Of a stretch of DNA of 24,985 nt, positions 1-9,599 are shown in pieces. The position numbers and the translations under genes are program-made. How positions within the stretch are numbered: position 1 is the stretch's first letter; each line of letters begins with the position of its first letter. The DNA is taken from assembly GCA_043748015.1 (NCBI GenBank), contig JAYTOA010000011.1, positions 1 through 24,985 of the forward strand, read 5' to 3'. The DNA comes from JAIBBG01 sp043748015. GTDB taxonomy: Bacteria > Bacteroidota > Bacteroidia > Flavobacteriales_D > Sanyastnellaceae. The notes under the pieces were generated by a model. It did not search any database, was not told the origin of the DNA, and saw only the letters and a program-made list of their open reading frames with translations.

Positions 1-3000
1 ACCCTCACCATTGTTACAGTTTCCGGATGCACGGCAACTTTTATGAATACAATGCCGATCAATGTTCTTACCAACGTTGACGCAACATTTACTGCCTCCA
101 CAGATACCACATGTGCAGGACAGCCGGTGGAATTTTGTGTTGGCAATCAACCAGGAAATACTTTCTCGTGGAACTTCTTCGACGGAAGCGGTTGGGTGAT
201 TATGCCGCTCAATACAGACTGCCTTACTCATGACTATCCCGATACCGGTTGGTTCAATGTTTCGCTAACTGTATTCAACGGTGCGTGTAACATCATGCAA
301 ACGTTTGAGAATTTCATTTACGTAGAACCGCCTGTTGCAGTCTTCGAATACTCGGTTGTTTGCGGTCAGCTTCAAGCGGAATTTGTGGATATCTCCATTG
401 GTGCAGATTCCATTGTATGGGATTTTGGTGATGGAAGTCCACTTCTTTCCAATGACCCCAATCCGACGCATACATTTGCTCTAGGGGGAACGTACACCGT
501 TGTGCTGTCCGCTTATGCTGCCGGTTCGAATTGCCCAGATTATCTGTCTGTTGAAATTTCCGTCAGCGATGCCAATGCAAACATGACCTTCGCACCCACA
601 ACCGGGTGCCCACCTTTGAATGTTTCACTGGGCAGCGAAGTGTACAATCCACATTGGGATGTATTGATAGGAAACGGAGATCACATCACCGCCGACTGGG
701 TGGAAAATGGTTCATACTGGACCATCAATCACACGCACAACAGCCTCACACTTACGTATGAATTCACCAGCCCCGACTATTTCGAATGGCCATCAGTGGT
801 GTTTGAACAAGGTGGATATTTCGATATCATGGTTTCAACCACTGATGCCAATGGCTGTTCTGCTTCGCAATTCTATGATGATGTAATTCACGTGTCTGCA
901 AATCCTGATTTCGCAACATTCACAACGACGCCCGTTGACGTTTGCAACTCGGTGAATTTTGCGTTTCAGCCAACACTTTCAGGACTTGAAACATGGAGTT
1001 GGGTTTTCAGTGATGGAGCTGCCAGCAGCAACGAAAATCCCACGCATACTTTTTCTCCGCCATACAATTATTCCCAGCCATTGAGTGCCACGCTCACTGC
1101 AACTGACGCGCTTGGTTGTTCATCGACGGTGACACAAACTATAACAGCTGTCTTACCGCCACTTGTTAGTTTCTCCGCAGGCAGCAATCCCGCATGTGCA
1201 GGAAATGTTGTTCAGTTTATCAATGCATCAACAGGTCCGGCGGGAACAACCTACGCGTGGAATTTTGGCGATCCTTCGAGTTCAGGTAACACAAGTGTTC
1301 TCAATGCGCCAGCGCATACTTACAATGCAAACGGTGTGTATGAAGTATGCCTCACAGCCAATAACAACGCGGGTTGTACTCGCACACTTTGCAATCCAAA
1401 TGCGATTAGCGTTGTGAATCCAGTTGTATCATTTACGCATAGTGATGTAATTGTAAACTGTCTTTACGGTGTGCAGTTCGTGAATACAACACCGGGAACA
1501 GTCGTCACTTCATTATGGAATTTCGGCGACGATCAGATTGGATTTGGAATGACTCCCAATCACACATACCCAATAGGTGTGTATGACGTGAAATTGAAAG
1601 TGACCAACAACTTTGGTTGTACGGATAGTCTAACTGTTCCGGATATATTCAACTATGGAAATCAAATTGGACCCTTCTCACAATTACTGGACACGGCAGC
1701 CTGTGCACCATTTGATGCGTCATTTTCCGCGTTCAACATCAACGATACATACTTCAGCTACTTCTGGGATTTTAACGACGGTTCAGGCGATCCAACGGGT
1801 AATACCATAACGACTCACACCTATCTCACGCACGGCACCTATTGTCCATCAGTCATCATGACCGATCCCAATGGTTGTCCCGTACTTATCGGTTGTGAGC
1901 AGCCTATTGTAGTGGAAGAATTTGAGCTTGGATATTCCGTTCCTTCATACATCTGCTTTGGCGACACCTTGCATATGAGCATCACTAATGGCTCGTCATT
2001 TCTATGGCAAGATCCCTCTTTACTATCGCAAGGAAATAACAACAACGAGTTTCTGCTGCATCCGTTTGATGACGCAACATACATCGTCACGGGATACTAT
2101 GCGGATTGTATTAGAACAGATACAATTTTGCTGGAGGTAAAAGATCTTCCTGCAGTTTCCTTCGACATGAATTCAACTGTATGTTTCAATGATGCACTAA
2201 TAGAATTGACCCAGGGTTTTCCGAATGATCCACCGGGAGTTTATACCCTCGACGGAAACGTGATTGACACTTTCAATCCATCAATGCCGGGCTCTGTAAA
2301 TTATCAAGTCATTTATAGATACACAGATCTGTTTCAATGTACAGATACTGCTTCTGATTGGATTTACGTTCACCCATTGCCGTTTGCGATTTTCAATGAC
2401 TTCAACGATGTGTGTGAAAACGTCGGAAACATTTCCATTGACAGCGCATTGCCGCCCGGAGGTGTTTATACGTTCGGAGCTGATACCATCACATCCTTCG
2501 ACTCCTCTGTCGGATTTGGACATTACGAATTTCAATACACTTTCACTGATAACTTCGGTTGCGTGGATGTAGATAGTGCAGTATTGAATATTCGACCGAT
2601 GCCGGACACACAATTTGAATTTGCTGAAGAATGCCTTGACATTGGATTGCACATTCAAAATCTCTCTACAATGCCGGAAGGAATTATTTCCCAATCCCTT
2701 TGGAATTTTGGCACCGGTGGACAAAGTTTACAATATGCGCCGCAGCCTGTATTCTTTCCTACGAGCGGAACTCACGCGATTAGCCTCATTTCAACTAGTG
2801 AATACGGATGCGTCACTACACGCGATAGTTCGGTCTACATTCATCCAGTTCCACATGTGATGTTCTCTCCGAATATTGCTTGTCAAAACACTCCGCAAAC
2901 TTTTGTGGATGAAAGTTCCATTGAAAGCGATCAACTAGTTGCATGGTTGTGGACTATAGAAAATCAAACGATGCTTTCGCAGGATTCAATTGAATATACC

Positions 3001-4131
3001 TTCAATAATTGGGGGCCAACTCCGGTGACGTTAACGGCTATCAGCAGTTTTGGTTGTGATGAAAGCAAGACGATCAGTGTTATGGTCCGGCCGGCACCTG
3101 TGGTTTCATTGAATATGGAGAACAACTGTTTTGGCGTTGAGTCTATTTTCACTTCCAACACCACAATACCTATCGGTGGTGTGGTTTCAGAAGTTTGGGA
3201 ATTTGGTGATGGCCATCCGGATGAAAGCGGAAGTACCGCCGACAATTTTTACGAGAATACAGGAGTCTATAACATTCATTACACAGCAACAAGCAATGTA
3301 GGATGCGTTAGTGAGTGGGGCGATTCCATTCGTGTCTATTCATTACCTGTTGTAGATTTTGTGATAGATTCATCACATGTCTGTGAAGATTCACCCTTTT
3401 CTCTACTTGATTTGAGCAGTGTGGATGCACCGTCAAATATTGTTGAGTGGGAGTGGCGCTTCGACAATAACGTTGTAAGCACTGAACAAAATCCTGAGCT
3501 TGAATGGCCGTGGGCTGCATCCTTCAATGTAACACTGCAGGCTACCTCGGATCACGGATGTACTGCCGATTCTACAACGAACAGCGGCATCATCATTTAT
3601 CCAAAACCCACAGCCGGATTTACTGCGCAAGAGCATGCGTGGGCTTCCAATCCCTTGATTGAAGTTGGGAATACATCAAGCGATGATGTTACAACATGGC
3701 AATACAATTTTGGTGATGATGAGATTGAATCGTTTGAAGAAGGCAGTCATTTTTATGAAGAGAACGGATCTTACTACATCACCCAAACTGTGTGGAATCT
3801 TTTTGGATGCAGAGACGCAACCAGCAGACTGATTGTTATCAGACCCGAAGAATTGATACACATTCCGACTGCCTTCACACCAGATGACAATGGTCACAAT
3901 GAAACTTTTCTACCCATTCTATATGGCTTCGAACTGACTTATTACCATCTGAAAATTTTCGACCGGTGGGGAATACAAGTGTTTTCCACCAAAGACTTGC
4001 ATCACGGCTGGAATGGTATTGTGAATAGTGAAATTGGTCAGGATGGTGCATACCCATGGTCACTTGAATATCGCACAGAACCGGATGGACCTATAAAAAA
4101 TAAAACCGGCGTTGTGATTTTGCTCAAATAA
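1..4131 (+). CDS. Giant PKD-repeat surface protein with gliding-motility-type (T9SS type B) C-terminal domain, 5' partial
   Basis: The frame is open from the first base of the window, so the start lies upstream; about 1,376 residues are visible. At least eight PKD-like or related beta-sandwich repeats can be read from motifs such as WDFGDG (near base 420), WNFGD (1258, 1518), WDFNDG (1767), WEFGDG (3198) and NFGDD (3708). Each is followed by a Y/F-x-x-x-G-x-Y strand and usually ends in an xGC turn. Between about 2160 and 2600 two Ig-like repeats carry PGVYTLDG and GGVYTFGAD signatures. From about 3855 the last 90 residues form a CHU_C/TIGR04131-type domain (HIPTAFTPDDNG, FDRWG, WNG, G-Y), which marks cargo of the type IX secretion system. 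It is probably an exported adhesin or matrix protein. The ligand cannot be read from the sequence. It converges on the response-regulator gene, with 52 bp between the stops. Confidence 0.93.
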   Translation, partial: TLTIVTVSGCTATFMNTMPINVLTNVDATFTASTDTTCAGQPVEFCVGNQPGNTFSWNFFDGSGWVIMPLNTDCLTHDYPDTGWFNVSLTVFNGACNIMQTFENFIYVEPPVAVFEYSVVCGQLQAEFVDISIGADSIVWDFGDGSPLLSNDPNPTHTFALGGTYTVVLSAYAAGSNCPDYLSVEISVSDANANMTFAPTTGCPPLNVSLGSEVYNPHWDVLIGNGDHITADWVENGSYWTINHTHNSLTLTYEFTSPDYFEWPSVVFEQGGYFDIMVSTTDANGCSASQFYDDVIHVSANPDFATFTTTPVDVCNSVNFAFQPTLSGLETWSWVFSDGAASSNENPTHTFSPPYNYSQPLSATLTATDALGCSSTVTQTITAVLPPLVSFSAGSNPACAGNVVQFINASTGPAGTTYAWNFGDPSSSGNTSVLNAPAHTYNANGVYEVCLTANNNAGCTRTLCNPNAISVVNPVVSFTHSDVIVNCLYGVQFVNTTPGTVVTSLWNFGDDQIGFGMTPNHTYPIGVYDVKLKVTNNFGCTDSLTVPDIFNYGNQIGPFSQLLDTAACAPFDASFSAFNINDTYFSYFWDFNDGSGDPTGNTITTHTYLTHGTYCPSVIMTDPNGCPVLIGCEQPIVVEEFELGYSVPSYICFGDTLHMSITNGSSFLWQDPSLLSQGNNNNEFLLHPFDDATYIVTGYYADCIRTDTILLEVKDLPAVSFDMNSTVCFNDALIELTQGFPNDPPGVYTLDGNVIDTFNPSMPGSVNYQVIYRYTDLFQCTDTASDWIYVHPLPFAIFNDFNDVCENVGNISIDSALPPGGVYTFGADTITSFDSSVGFGHYEFQYTFTDNFGCVDVDSAVLNIRPMPDTQFEFAEECLDIGLHIQNLSTMPEGIISQSLWNFGTGGQSLQYAPQPVFFPTSGTHAISLISTSEYGCVTTRDSSVYIHPVPHVMFSPNIACQNTPQTFVDESSIESDQLVAWLWTIENQTMLSQDSIEYTFNNWGPTPVTLTAISSFGCDESKTISVMVRPAPVVSLNMENNCFGVESIFTSNTTIPIGGVVSEVWEFGDGHPDESGSTADNFYENTGVYNIHYTATSNVGCVSEWGDSIRVYSLPVVDFVIDSSHVCEDSPFSLLDLSSVDAPSNIVEWEWRFDNNVVSTEQNPELEWPWAASFNVTLQATSDHGCTADSTTNSGIIIYPKPTAGFTAQEHAWASNPLIEVGNTSSDDVTTWQYNFGDDEIESFEEGSHFYEENGSYYITQTVWNLFGCRDATSRLIVIRPEELIHIPTAFTPDDNGHNETFLPILYGFELTYYHLKIFDRWGIQVFSTKDLHHGWNGIVNSEIGQDGAYPWSLEYRTEPDGPIKNKTGVVILLK

Positions 4132-4183
4132 CAATCCCGGAAAAAGTTCACTTCTGTATGTTTTTTACAAAACAAAATATCAG

Positions 4184-4933
4184 TTACAATACATTGATGC
4201 GCTCACCGAATTGTTCACGATAATTTCCACCGACAGGAATTTCTTTGTTCACATCCATGAGCACAATATCGCTGCCGGCAATGGAAGCAATCTTATCCAT
4301 ATTGACGATGAACGACCGGTGCAGCCTTTGAAATACGCTCTTTGGAAGTTTACGTTCAATGTCTTTCATGGTAGCGTGTATGGTATATTTCACATCTGCA
4401 GTAACGATTTGCATGTAGTCCTTTAGTGCCTCAACGTAGTAAATGTCAGCGGTATTCACACGAACCAATTTGGATTGGTGTTTAATGAACAAGTAGTTTG
4501 CCGAAGCCTTGAAATTCGTGAGTGATTTCAACAGGTCATTCTCCACTTTCACTTCACGCTCCTTGCCATGCTTGTGGATGGCCATTTCGATGGTTGTATG
4601 GAGGTCTATTTCCTTGAATGGTTTCAGAATATAGCCGTGTGGCTCGGTCAGTTTGGCTTTGTTGAGTGTTGACTCATCAGCGAATGCGGTGAGATAAATT
4701 ACAGGAATATCCATCTCTTGCTTGATGGCCTCAGCCGTATCAATACCCGACATATTTCCTTTTATTTGAATATCGAGTAAGGCCAGATCCGGTTTCATGG
4801 CGCGAGCAATCTCCAATGCCTTCTCGCCATTATCAGCGTGACCAACGATGTTGTATCCGAGTTTCTCGAGACTTCTTTCGATGTCTTTACGAACGATGCT
4901 TTCGTCCTCAACCACTAGAATATTTACAGCCAT
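4184..4933 (-). CDS. LytTR-type response regulator
   Basis: A 249-aa two-component regulator. The N-terminal receiver (about 1-120) has the acidic pair E9/D10, the phospho-acceptor D54 in LLDIQIKG, the switch residue T82 (YLTAF) and K104 (LKPF). The C-terminal part (about 145-249) is a LytTR DNA-binding domain, recognisable from IYYVEALKDYMQI and FQRLHRSFIVNMDKI. LytTR proteins bind direct repeats in promoters. The gene starts 50 bp after the stop of the PAS histidine kinase on the same strand, so that kinase is its obvious partner. This pairing is inferred from position. No separate promoter box is visible in the 50-bp gap. Confidence 0.95.
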   Translation of the reverse strand: MAVNILVVEDESIVRKDIERSLEKLGYNIVGHADNGEKALEIARAMKPDLALLDIQIKGNMSGIDTAEAIKQEMDIPVIYLTAFADESTLNKAKLTEPHGYILKPFKEIDLHTTIEMAIHKHGKEREVKVENDLLKSLTNFKASANYLFIKHQSKLVRVNTADIYYVEALKDYMQIVTADVKYTIHATMKDIERKLPKSVFQRLHRSFIVNMDKIASIAGSDIVLMDVNKEIPVGGNYREQFGERINVL

Positions 4934-4983
4934 GACGTGAAGTTTAGTTGATTAATATTTGACCAATGTAGTAGTTTTCCTCA

Positions 4984-7524
4984 TCACTTTCTTTGAAACC
5001 TAATTAAAAACGAAGCTCCTTTTTTACTCTCCACCTGAACCGTAGCGTCTAATTGTTCAAGTAGCGCATACACGAGTTGAATGCCGAGCGAGTCTGTTTT
5101 TTCATAATTAAAATTATCGGGTAAACCAACACCATCATCTCTGATAAGTAGTTCGATGTTGTCATCTTTCTCACTAAGCGAAATCGTCAGCTTTCCTTCC
5201 TTTCGCCCTTTGAATGCATATTTCAGCGCATTGCTCACCAATTCATTCACCATCAATCCGCACGGAATGGATTGATCGAGATTCAAATAAACCACTTTCA
5301 TTTTATCGACAAACGAAACGCGTGATTCATTGGAACGATAACTTTGAACGAGGTTATTGACAATTGATCGCAGGTAATTGGTGAATTCCAGTTTATTGAA
5401 ATCGGCTGTGCGATAAATTGTCTCGTGAAGAAATGACATGCTCTTGATTCGTTGTTGGCTTTCTCTCAAAACCTCCAACGTTTTTTCATCCTTTACATAA
5501 GACGCTTGCAAGTTGAGAATGCTAGAGATTACCTGCAAATTGTTCTTTACACGATGATGTACTTCCTGCAATAAAACTTCTTTTTCCTTCAAAGAATCGC
5601 GGATTTTTTTATCGAAATCCTTTCTTTCCGTATTGTCGTAAAGCAGACACGAAAGCTCTTCCAACTTACCGTCCACGTATACAGGATTGAGAAACGCTTG
5701 CAGCCAGGTTGTCTCGCCATTTTTATTCCTCAATGGAAATTCAAACTGCTGCGGTCTTCCACGAAATCCATTGTCAAATGCCTGAAGTTGTCCTTGATAA
5801 AAATCTTCGTCAAGATGCTTTTCGAGCAGTGTCATGATGTTATCACCCAGTGATACCTTCTCATTGAAAAAGCGAAGCATCCAGGTAGCAAAATTCTTAT
5901 TCATTGCGGTAATGATGTGCACCGTGTCTATCGTCCACATCATCAGGTTTTCCGTTGAATTAAAAATAGATTCCAACTTACCTTTTTGTTCCGTGGCACT
6001 TCGCCTTTCAAGCTCAAGCTTCTGTTGCGTTCTCTTGTGCTCATCAATTTCTGCCTTCAAGGCTGTATTGATTTCCTCAATAAAGCGTATGCGAATCTGC
6101 TCCTGAACCAGCTGCAGTCTCGCCGAAACGTTGTTCAGTGTTATCTGTATGGATGGCTTGTTTTCATATGCGGTAAGAATCGATTTTACACCAACATCTA
6201 CCGGGTGTCCATTCTTACTATCGATCCTTATTTCCTTGTAGTCAATCTCTAATCCATCTCGTATTTCTTGTAAATCAGCTTTGATTTCTGAGCGGTACTC
6301 TTCCGTGACGAATGTCAAAAAATCAAGATCATACAATTCATCCTCATCCTCTACACCCAGCAGTTCACAAGCAGAGTGGTTCATATATTTAATCTTATCT
6401 GAGGTAAGAATCACGACGCCATTGGGAGAATTTTCAAGTAATCTTCTAAAGCTCACAACACTTTGCTGCAGTGCAAGCTCCACTTTTTTAGCAGTAGTGA
6501 TATCGCTAACAACCAGGGCTAAAGTTTTCACTCCACGATACAAAAAATAACTGCCGGTAATTTCCAGGAAAATAGTCTTTCCATTCAATCCCACCGTTCT
6601 TATTTCTGTCCTATTCGCAGATGAAATTCCGACACTTGTTCGAATTCTTTGAAGATCCGAAGGCGAAATAAACTCGTCAAGTTCATGGCCAATGATATCG
6701 ACGCTTGTGCTATAACCGAGTAATCTAGCGAATTGATCATTGCAGTCGGCAACCAATCCATTGTTACTGAAGACAACACCTTCATTGGACACAGATGAAA
6801 TGGCCTTGAAGCGCTGCTCACTTTCCTGCAGTGCGAATTCGAATGCCCGTTTTTCCGAAATATCGATGAGCGTACCACTTATTTTTTCAACTTCTCCGAC
6901 GATATTCTCCATGTATGAGTTCTCGAGACAATAGGCTACAGAACCATCCTGTCGCATCAATTCCAATTCGAAATTCACCAGAATAGGATTACCCTTTAGT
7001 TGCTCAATAAAAAGATCGCGCTTGAGTGGATATCTATAAAATTCACGTGTGTTTCTTCCTATCAATTCTTCTGGAGTTTCGAATCCCAGAATAGCCGCAA
7101 ATGCAGAATTGCATGACAACAATACACCATTAATATCTGATTTATAGACACCGGCTAGATTCTTTCTGAATAAGTAATCATATTGTGCCAGAGCACTGTT
7201 CATTTTCAAACTGCTCACGCGTATCACACAGCACAAATCATTCTTGCAATTCACTAAATGCATGGATAAGTGATTCTCGGGATCACTTTCCTTGTCTACA
7301 TAAAAATTCGTAATGTGCAGTTGTTTCAGCAGCAAAGCCGTTTTTTCACGGGAAACGTTTAAACCAAGTAGTTCATAAATATTTTTTCCCTGGAAGCTTT
7401 GTCCATTTACGTTGAGATATCTCTCCAGATTGTTGTTGCATGCGATTAACTTCAGATCCTTGGAATCGGCGAGTGCCAGTAGATCTGTCGGATGGTTGAG
7501 TATCTCCGTTAAAAGTTCTTGCAT
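4984..7524 (-). CDS. Cytoplasmic multi-PAS sensor histidine kinase (HisKA_2 type)
   Basis: An 846-aa kinase without a signal peptide or transmembrane segment, so it senses in the cytoplasm. I read five PAS-like modules at about 8-110, 115-230, 240-350, 360-475 and 525-645, several ending in a DIT/DIS-x-x-K/R linker. A charged helix at about 475-525 is probably coiled coil. The phosphorylation site is H657 in EVHHRVKNNLQVI, the HisKA_2 signature. The ATPase domain has N765 in NELVSNALKYAF, a G1 box DDGVGLP at 796-802 and a later DSLGIQLV. It begins 5 bp after the stop of the MORN-repeat gene and lies 50 bp before the LytTR regulator, so the three form one transcription unit. No cofactor-binding residue (haem, flavin) can be assigned to any PAS domain by eye, so the signal is unknown. 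Confidence 0.95.
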   Translation of the reverse strand: MQELLTEILNHPTDLLALADSKDLKLIACNNNLERYLNVNGQSFQGKNIYELLGLNVSREKTALLLKQLHITNFYVDKESDPENHLSMHLVNCKNDLCCVIRVSSLKMNSALAQYDYLFRKNLAGVYKSDINGVLLSCNSAFAAILGFETPEELIGRNTREFYRYPLKRDLFIEQLKGNPILVNFELELMRQDGSVAYCLENSYMENIVGEVEKISGTLIDISEKRAFEFALQESEQRFKAISSVSNEGVVFSNNGLVADCNDQFARLLGYSTSVDIIGHELDEFISPSDLQRIRTSVGISSANRTEIRTVGLNGKTIFLEITGSYFLYRGVKTLALVVSDITTAKKVELALQQSVVSFRRLLENSPNGVVILTSDKIKYMNHSACELLGVEDEDELYDLDFLTFVTEEYRSEIKADLQEIRDGLEIDYKEIRIDSKNGHPVDVGVKSILTAYENKPSIQITLNNVSARLQLVQEQIRIRFIEEINTALKAEIDEHKRTQQKLELERRSATEQKGKLESIFNSTENLMMWTIDTVHIITAMNKNFATWMLRFFNEKVSLGDNIMTLLEKHLDEDFYQGQLQAFDNGFRGRPQQFEFPLRNKNGETTWLQAFLNPVYVDGKLEELSCLLYDNTERKDFDKKIRDSLKEKEVLLQEVHHRVKNNLQVISSILNLQASYVKDEKTLEVLRESQQRIKSMSFLHETIYRTADFNKLEFTNYLRSIVNNLVQSYRSNESRVSFVDKMKVVYLNLDQSIPCGLMVNELVSNALKYAFKGRKEGKLTISLSEKDDNIELLIRDDGVGLPDNFNYEKTDSLGIQLVYALLEQLDATVQVESKKGASFLIRFQRK

Positions 7525-7529
7525 AAAAT

Positions 7530-9044
7530 CTATTCGCTATCTTTTCTTTCGGGTAGTTTAATTTTTTTTCCGTTGATTCTTGTCACCAAGCCCGCAGAAT
7601 ATTCAATCTGTAATATAAGCAATCCTTGTTCATCGTAATAATCCCACCTGCCATTCATCTCTCCTCCCTCATATCCACCAATCATTTTCAATAGTCCACT
7701 GTCGTACCAATACTTGTGCTTTGAAACTGGAATACCCGCTTGGAACTCGCCTTGAAATGCTTTTTTTCCATTGCCGTAAATCCAAAGCCATTCTCCATTG
7801 CGCTCGCCATCCTGGTATTCTCCTTCTTCATGATGATCGTTAACGGTGAGATTCCACTTCCCTGATTTCATTCCATCTACATAATCGCCTTCATTGATCA
7901 CTACACCCAGTGAGTCATATTCTATGGCATGGCCGTCTTCTTTACCTTTTCTGTAGAACTCATCGCGGTGAATTGAACCGTCCACGAAATACCATTGCCA
8001 CTGACCATGTGGAAGATCATCTCGATAGGAACCCTTCTGTTCAATTTTCCCATTGTCATAGAAATACGACCAAGGTCCATCCTTCATTCCCTGTATATAG
8101 TCACCCTCGCTTCTCAATTCACCATGAGGATAAAATAATTTCCAATGTCCTACTCTGCGTCCGAGACTGTCTATCATTCCTTCGCCCATCTTCACATCAT
8201 TGTCATATAGCCCGCCACCTATAGCGTTTCCATTGATGTCGTATTCTCTAAAATTTCCTTGCTTCTTTCCCAGTCTGTAGGGACCTGAATTTTTTACTTT
8301 TCCGTTGTCGTAATACTCTTCTCGCATATCCAGGATTGCGGTGGATGCTTCGTCGATTACCAGCACACCATCTTCATATTTCTCCAGCTTTTCCAGGTCA
8401 CCTTTCTTGTTGAAAAATTTGAAAACACCATTGCGCAATCCATTCGCCCAGTTGCCATCTTCCTTTATCAATCCATCAGGATACAGATCTCTCCAGATAC
8501 CGGTACGTTTGTTATTACTGTCGTACCTGTTGATGCGTTCTTCGCTGTATATAAATCCATTGCGGTAAATTAACAAGGTGATTATTCTTCCATCAACATC
8601 ATACTCAGTTGATTTTCCTTCCTCCCGATTGTTGATGAAGTTAACCACCTTTTTCAACTCACCAGATTCATAATAATACTTTGCTTCACCGTTCTTAATA
8701 CCGTTTTCATTTATAAATTCTTCAATCAATATGCCCTCAGCCAGATAGATTTTCTCCGGGCCATTCTTCAGATCATTTCTATAGTTGATGCTTCTCTCCA
8801 GAGTAGAATCCTCACGGTAGAAATTCCACGTGGAGTCTAGTTTGAAGTCCAGCCTGCTTCCCTCGCTCTTCATTCCACCATCGGGGTAGTAGGTCTTCCA
8901 GTAGCCATCCGGTTTGCCATTGCGCATCATTCCTTCGCTACTCACTTTTCCATTTTCATATTTAAATTGAGTGTATTGACCAAATGCATTCAGTCCAAAA
9001 CCAAATAGGTTGAGCATGAAGAATATTTTCAGGATGGATTGCAT
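7530..9044 (-). CDS. Exported MORN/YwqK-type repeat protein
   Basis: A protein of about 504 aa with a signal peptide (MQSILKIFFMLNLFGFGLNAFGQ). More than a dozen repeats of about 23 residues follow, of the form YYDNGKxxxxGxYxxGxKxGxW. This is the MORN_2/YwqK repeat pattern, which database entries often label 'toxin-antitoxin system YwqK family antitoxin' without functional proof. The longer frame begins with a GTG at 9056, but a TAnnTTTG box covers 9056-9063 and the signal peptide begins at the ATG at 9044, so I chose 9044. A non-repeat insertion (VIDEASTAILDMR) interrupts the array in the middle. Being first in the unit with the kinase and the LytTR regulator, it may supply or modulate the signal, but a secreted protein and a cytoplasmic kinase have no obvious direct contact. 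Similar repeat proteins are common in Bacteroidota and their role is poorly known. Confidence 0.9.
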   Translation of the reverse strand: MQSILKIFFMLNLFGFGLNAFGQYTQFKYENGKVSSEGMMRNGKPDGYWKTYYPDGGMKSEGSRLDFKLDSTWNFYREDSTLERSINYRNDLKNGPEKIYLAEGILIEEFINENGIKNGEAKYYYESGELKKVVNFINNREEGKSTEYDVDGRIITLLIYRNGFIYSEERINRYDSNNKRTGIWRDLYPDGLIKEDGNWANGLRNGVFKFFNKKGDLEKLEKYEDGVLVIDEASTAILDMREEYYDNGKVKNSGPYRLGKKQGNFREYDINGNAIGGGLYDNDVKMGEGMIDSLGRRVGHWKLFYPHGELRSEGDYIQGMKDGPWSYFYDNGKIEQKGSYRDDLPHGQWQWYFVDGSIHRDEFYRKGKEDGHAIEYDSLGVVINEGDYVDGMKSGKWNLTVNDHHEEGEYQDGERNGEWLWIYGNGKKAFQGEFQAGIPVSKHKYWYDSGLLKMIGGYEGGEMNGRWDYYDEQGLLILQIEYSAGLVTRINGKKIKLPERKDSE

Positions 9045-9055
9045 TTTTGGAGGCA

Positions 9056-9063
9056 CAAAACTA
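9056..9063 (-). promoter_or_regulatory. Probable -7 box (TAGTTTTG) for the MORN-kinase-LytTR unit
   Basis: On the minus strand the bases read TAGTTTTG, matching the Bacteroidota -7 consensus TAnnTTTG. It ends 11 nt before the ATG at 9044, which implies a leader of only a few bases. No clear TTG/TTTG -33 element lies at the usual spacing upstream. Confidence 0.45.
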
Positions 9064-9574
9064 GTTGAATCAACTTCACTGAAAAATAAGAACCCAGATC
9101 TGATGACAAACTGTTTTCAACTTCATTTAATAATAATATATTTTTAAGATAGATAATAGTATATAGTAAGAGCTGTTCATATGGTGTACAAGTTTGTATG
9201 AAATGTCTTGACAAGCGATGATGTAAACATATTAGGTGTTGGTTTGAACAAGTTGTTAGATATCTGTAACGTTGAGATTGAAGATGTTGAATGGGTTTCT
9301 AACATACCGTGTATAAAGTAGGGTAATGATAATATGGTCGTGTATAAAGCTTGTGAATTGTTGATGGGTTCGTTTGAAAGAGTCTAAGAGATATTCATAA
9401 AGTATGATGCTAAATCCAATTGGTTGTATAAGGCGACAAGAAATCCGGTAATGCAAGTTTTCTTTGTCAGAAGTTATACAACTACAATCCTGCCGAAATT
9501 GTATAAAATGTGAATAAGCATAATTTATTTTAGAAAGCCTATTTGGACCTTGTTTTTTCACGTGGCACAGTATC
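9064..9574. other. AT-rich intergenic region without a recognised gene
   Basis: About 510 bp, visibly poorer in G and C than the neighbouring genes. It contains a repeated CGTGTATAAAG word (near 9309 and 9341) and several GTTGTATAA/TTGTATAAA-like words. I found no tRNA, no DnaA boxes (TTATCCACA or close) and no terminator hairpin. The open frames here start with GTG or lack family resemblance and are not called. It could hold an unrecognised small RNA, decayed coding DNA, or only spacer. Confidence 0.5.
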
Positions 9575-9582
9575 TAATTTTG
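9550..9582 (+). promoter_or_regulatory. Probable promoter of rpiB (TTG-N22-TAATTTTG)
   Basis: TTG at 9550-9552 and TAATTTTG at 9575-9582 match the Bacteroidota -33/-7 pattern with an acceptable 22-nt gap. Transcription would begin near 9589, about 11 nt before the rpiB ATG. This argues against the longer reading that begins at the TTG at 9543. Confidence 0.5.
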
Positions 9583-9599
9583 AAAACTTTAAGAATAGA

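Noticed and set aside
2281..2724. 147-codon minus-strand open frame inside the PKD giant gene
   Set aside because: It is fully antisense to an unambiguous coding region, has low-complexity composition and no promoter or family pattern.
7530..9044. Toxin-antitoxin system based on the YwqK label
   Set aside because: There is no adjacent toxin candidate; the neighbours are signalling genes and the protein is exported.
9256..9561. Minus-strand open frame of about 100 codons in the AT-rich gap
   Set aside because: It begins with GTG, has no recognisable family pattern, is rich in Ile, Tyr and His as expected for random AT-rich DNA, and overlaps the probable rpiB promoter.
9064..9574. Replication origin
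   Set aside because: No TTATCCACA-like boxes, no dnaA or neighbouring origin genes in the window.
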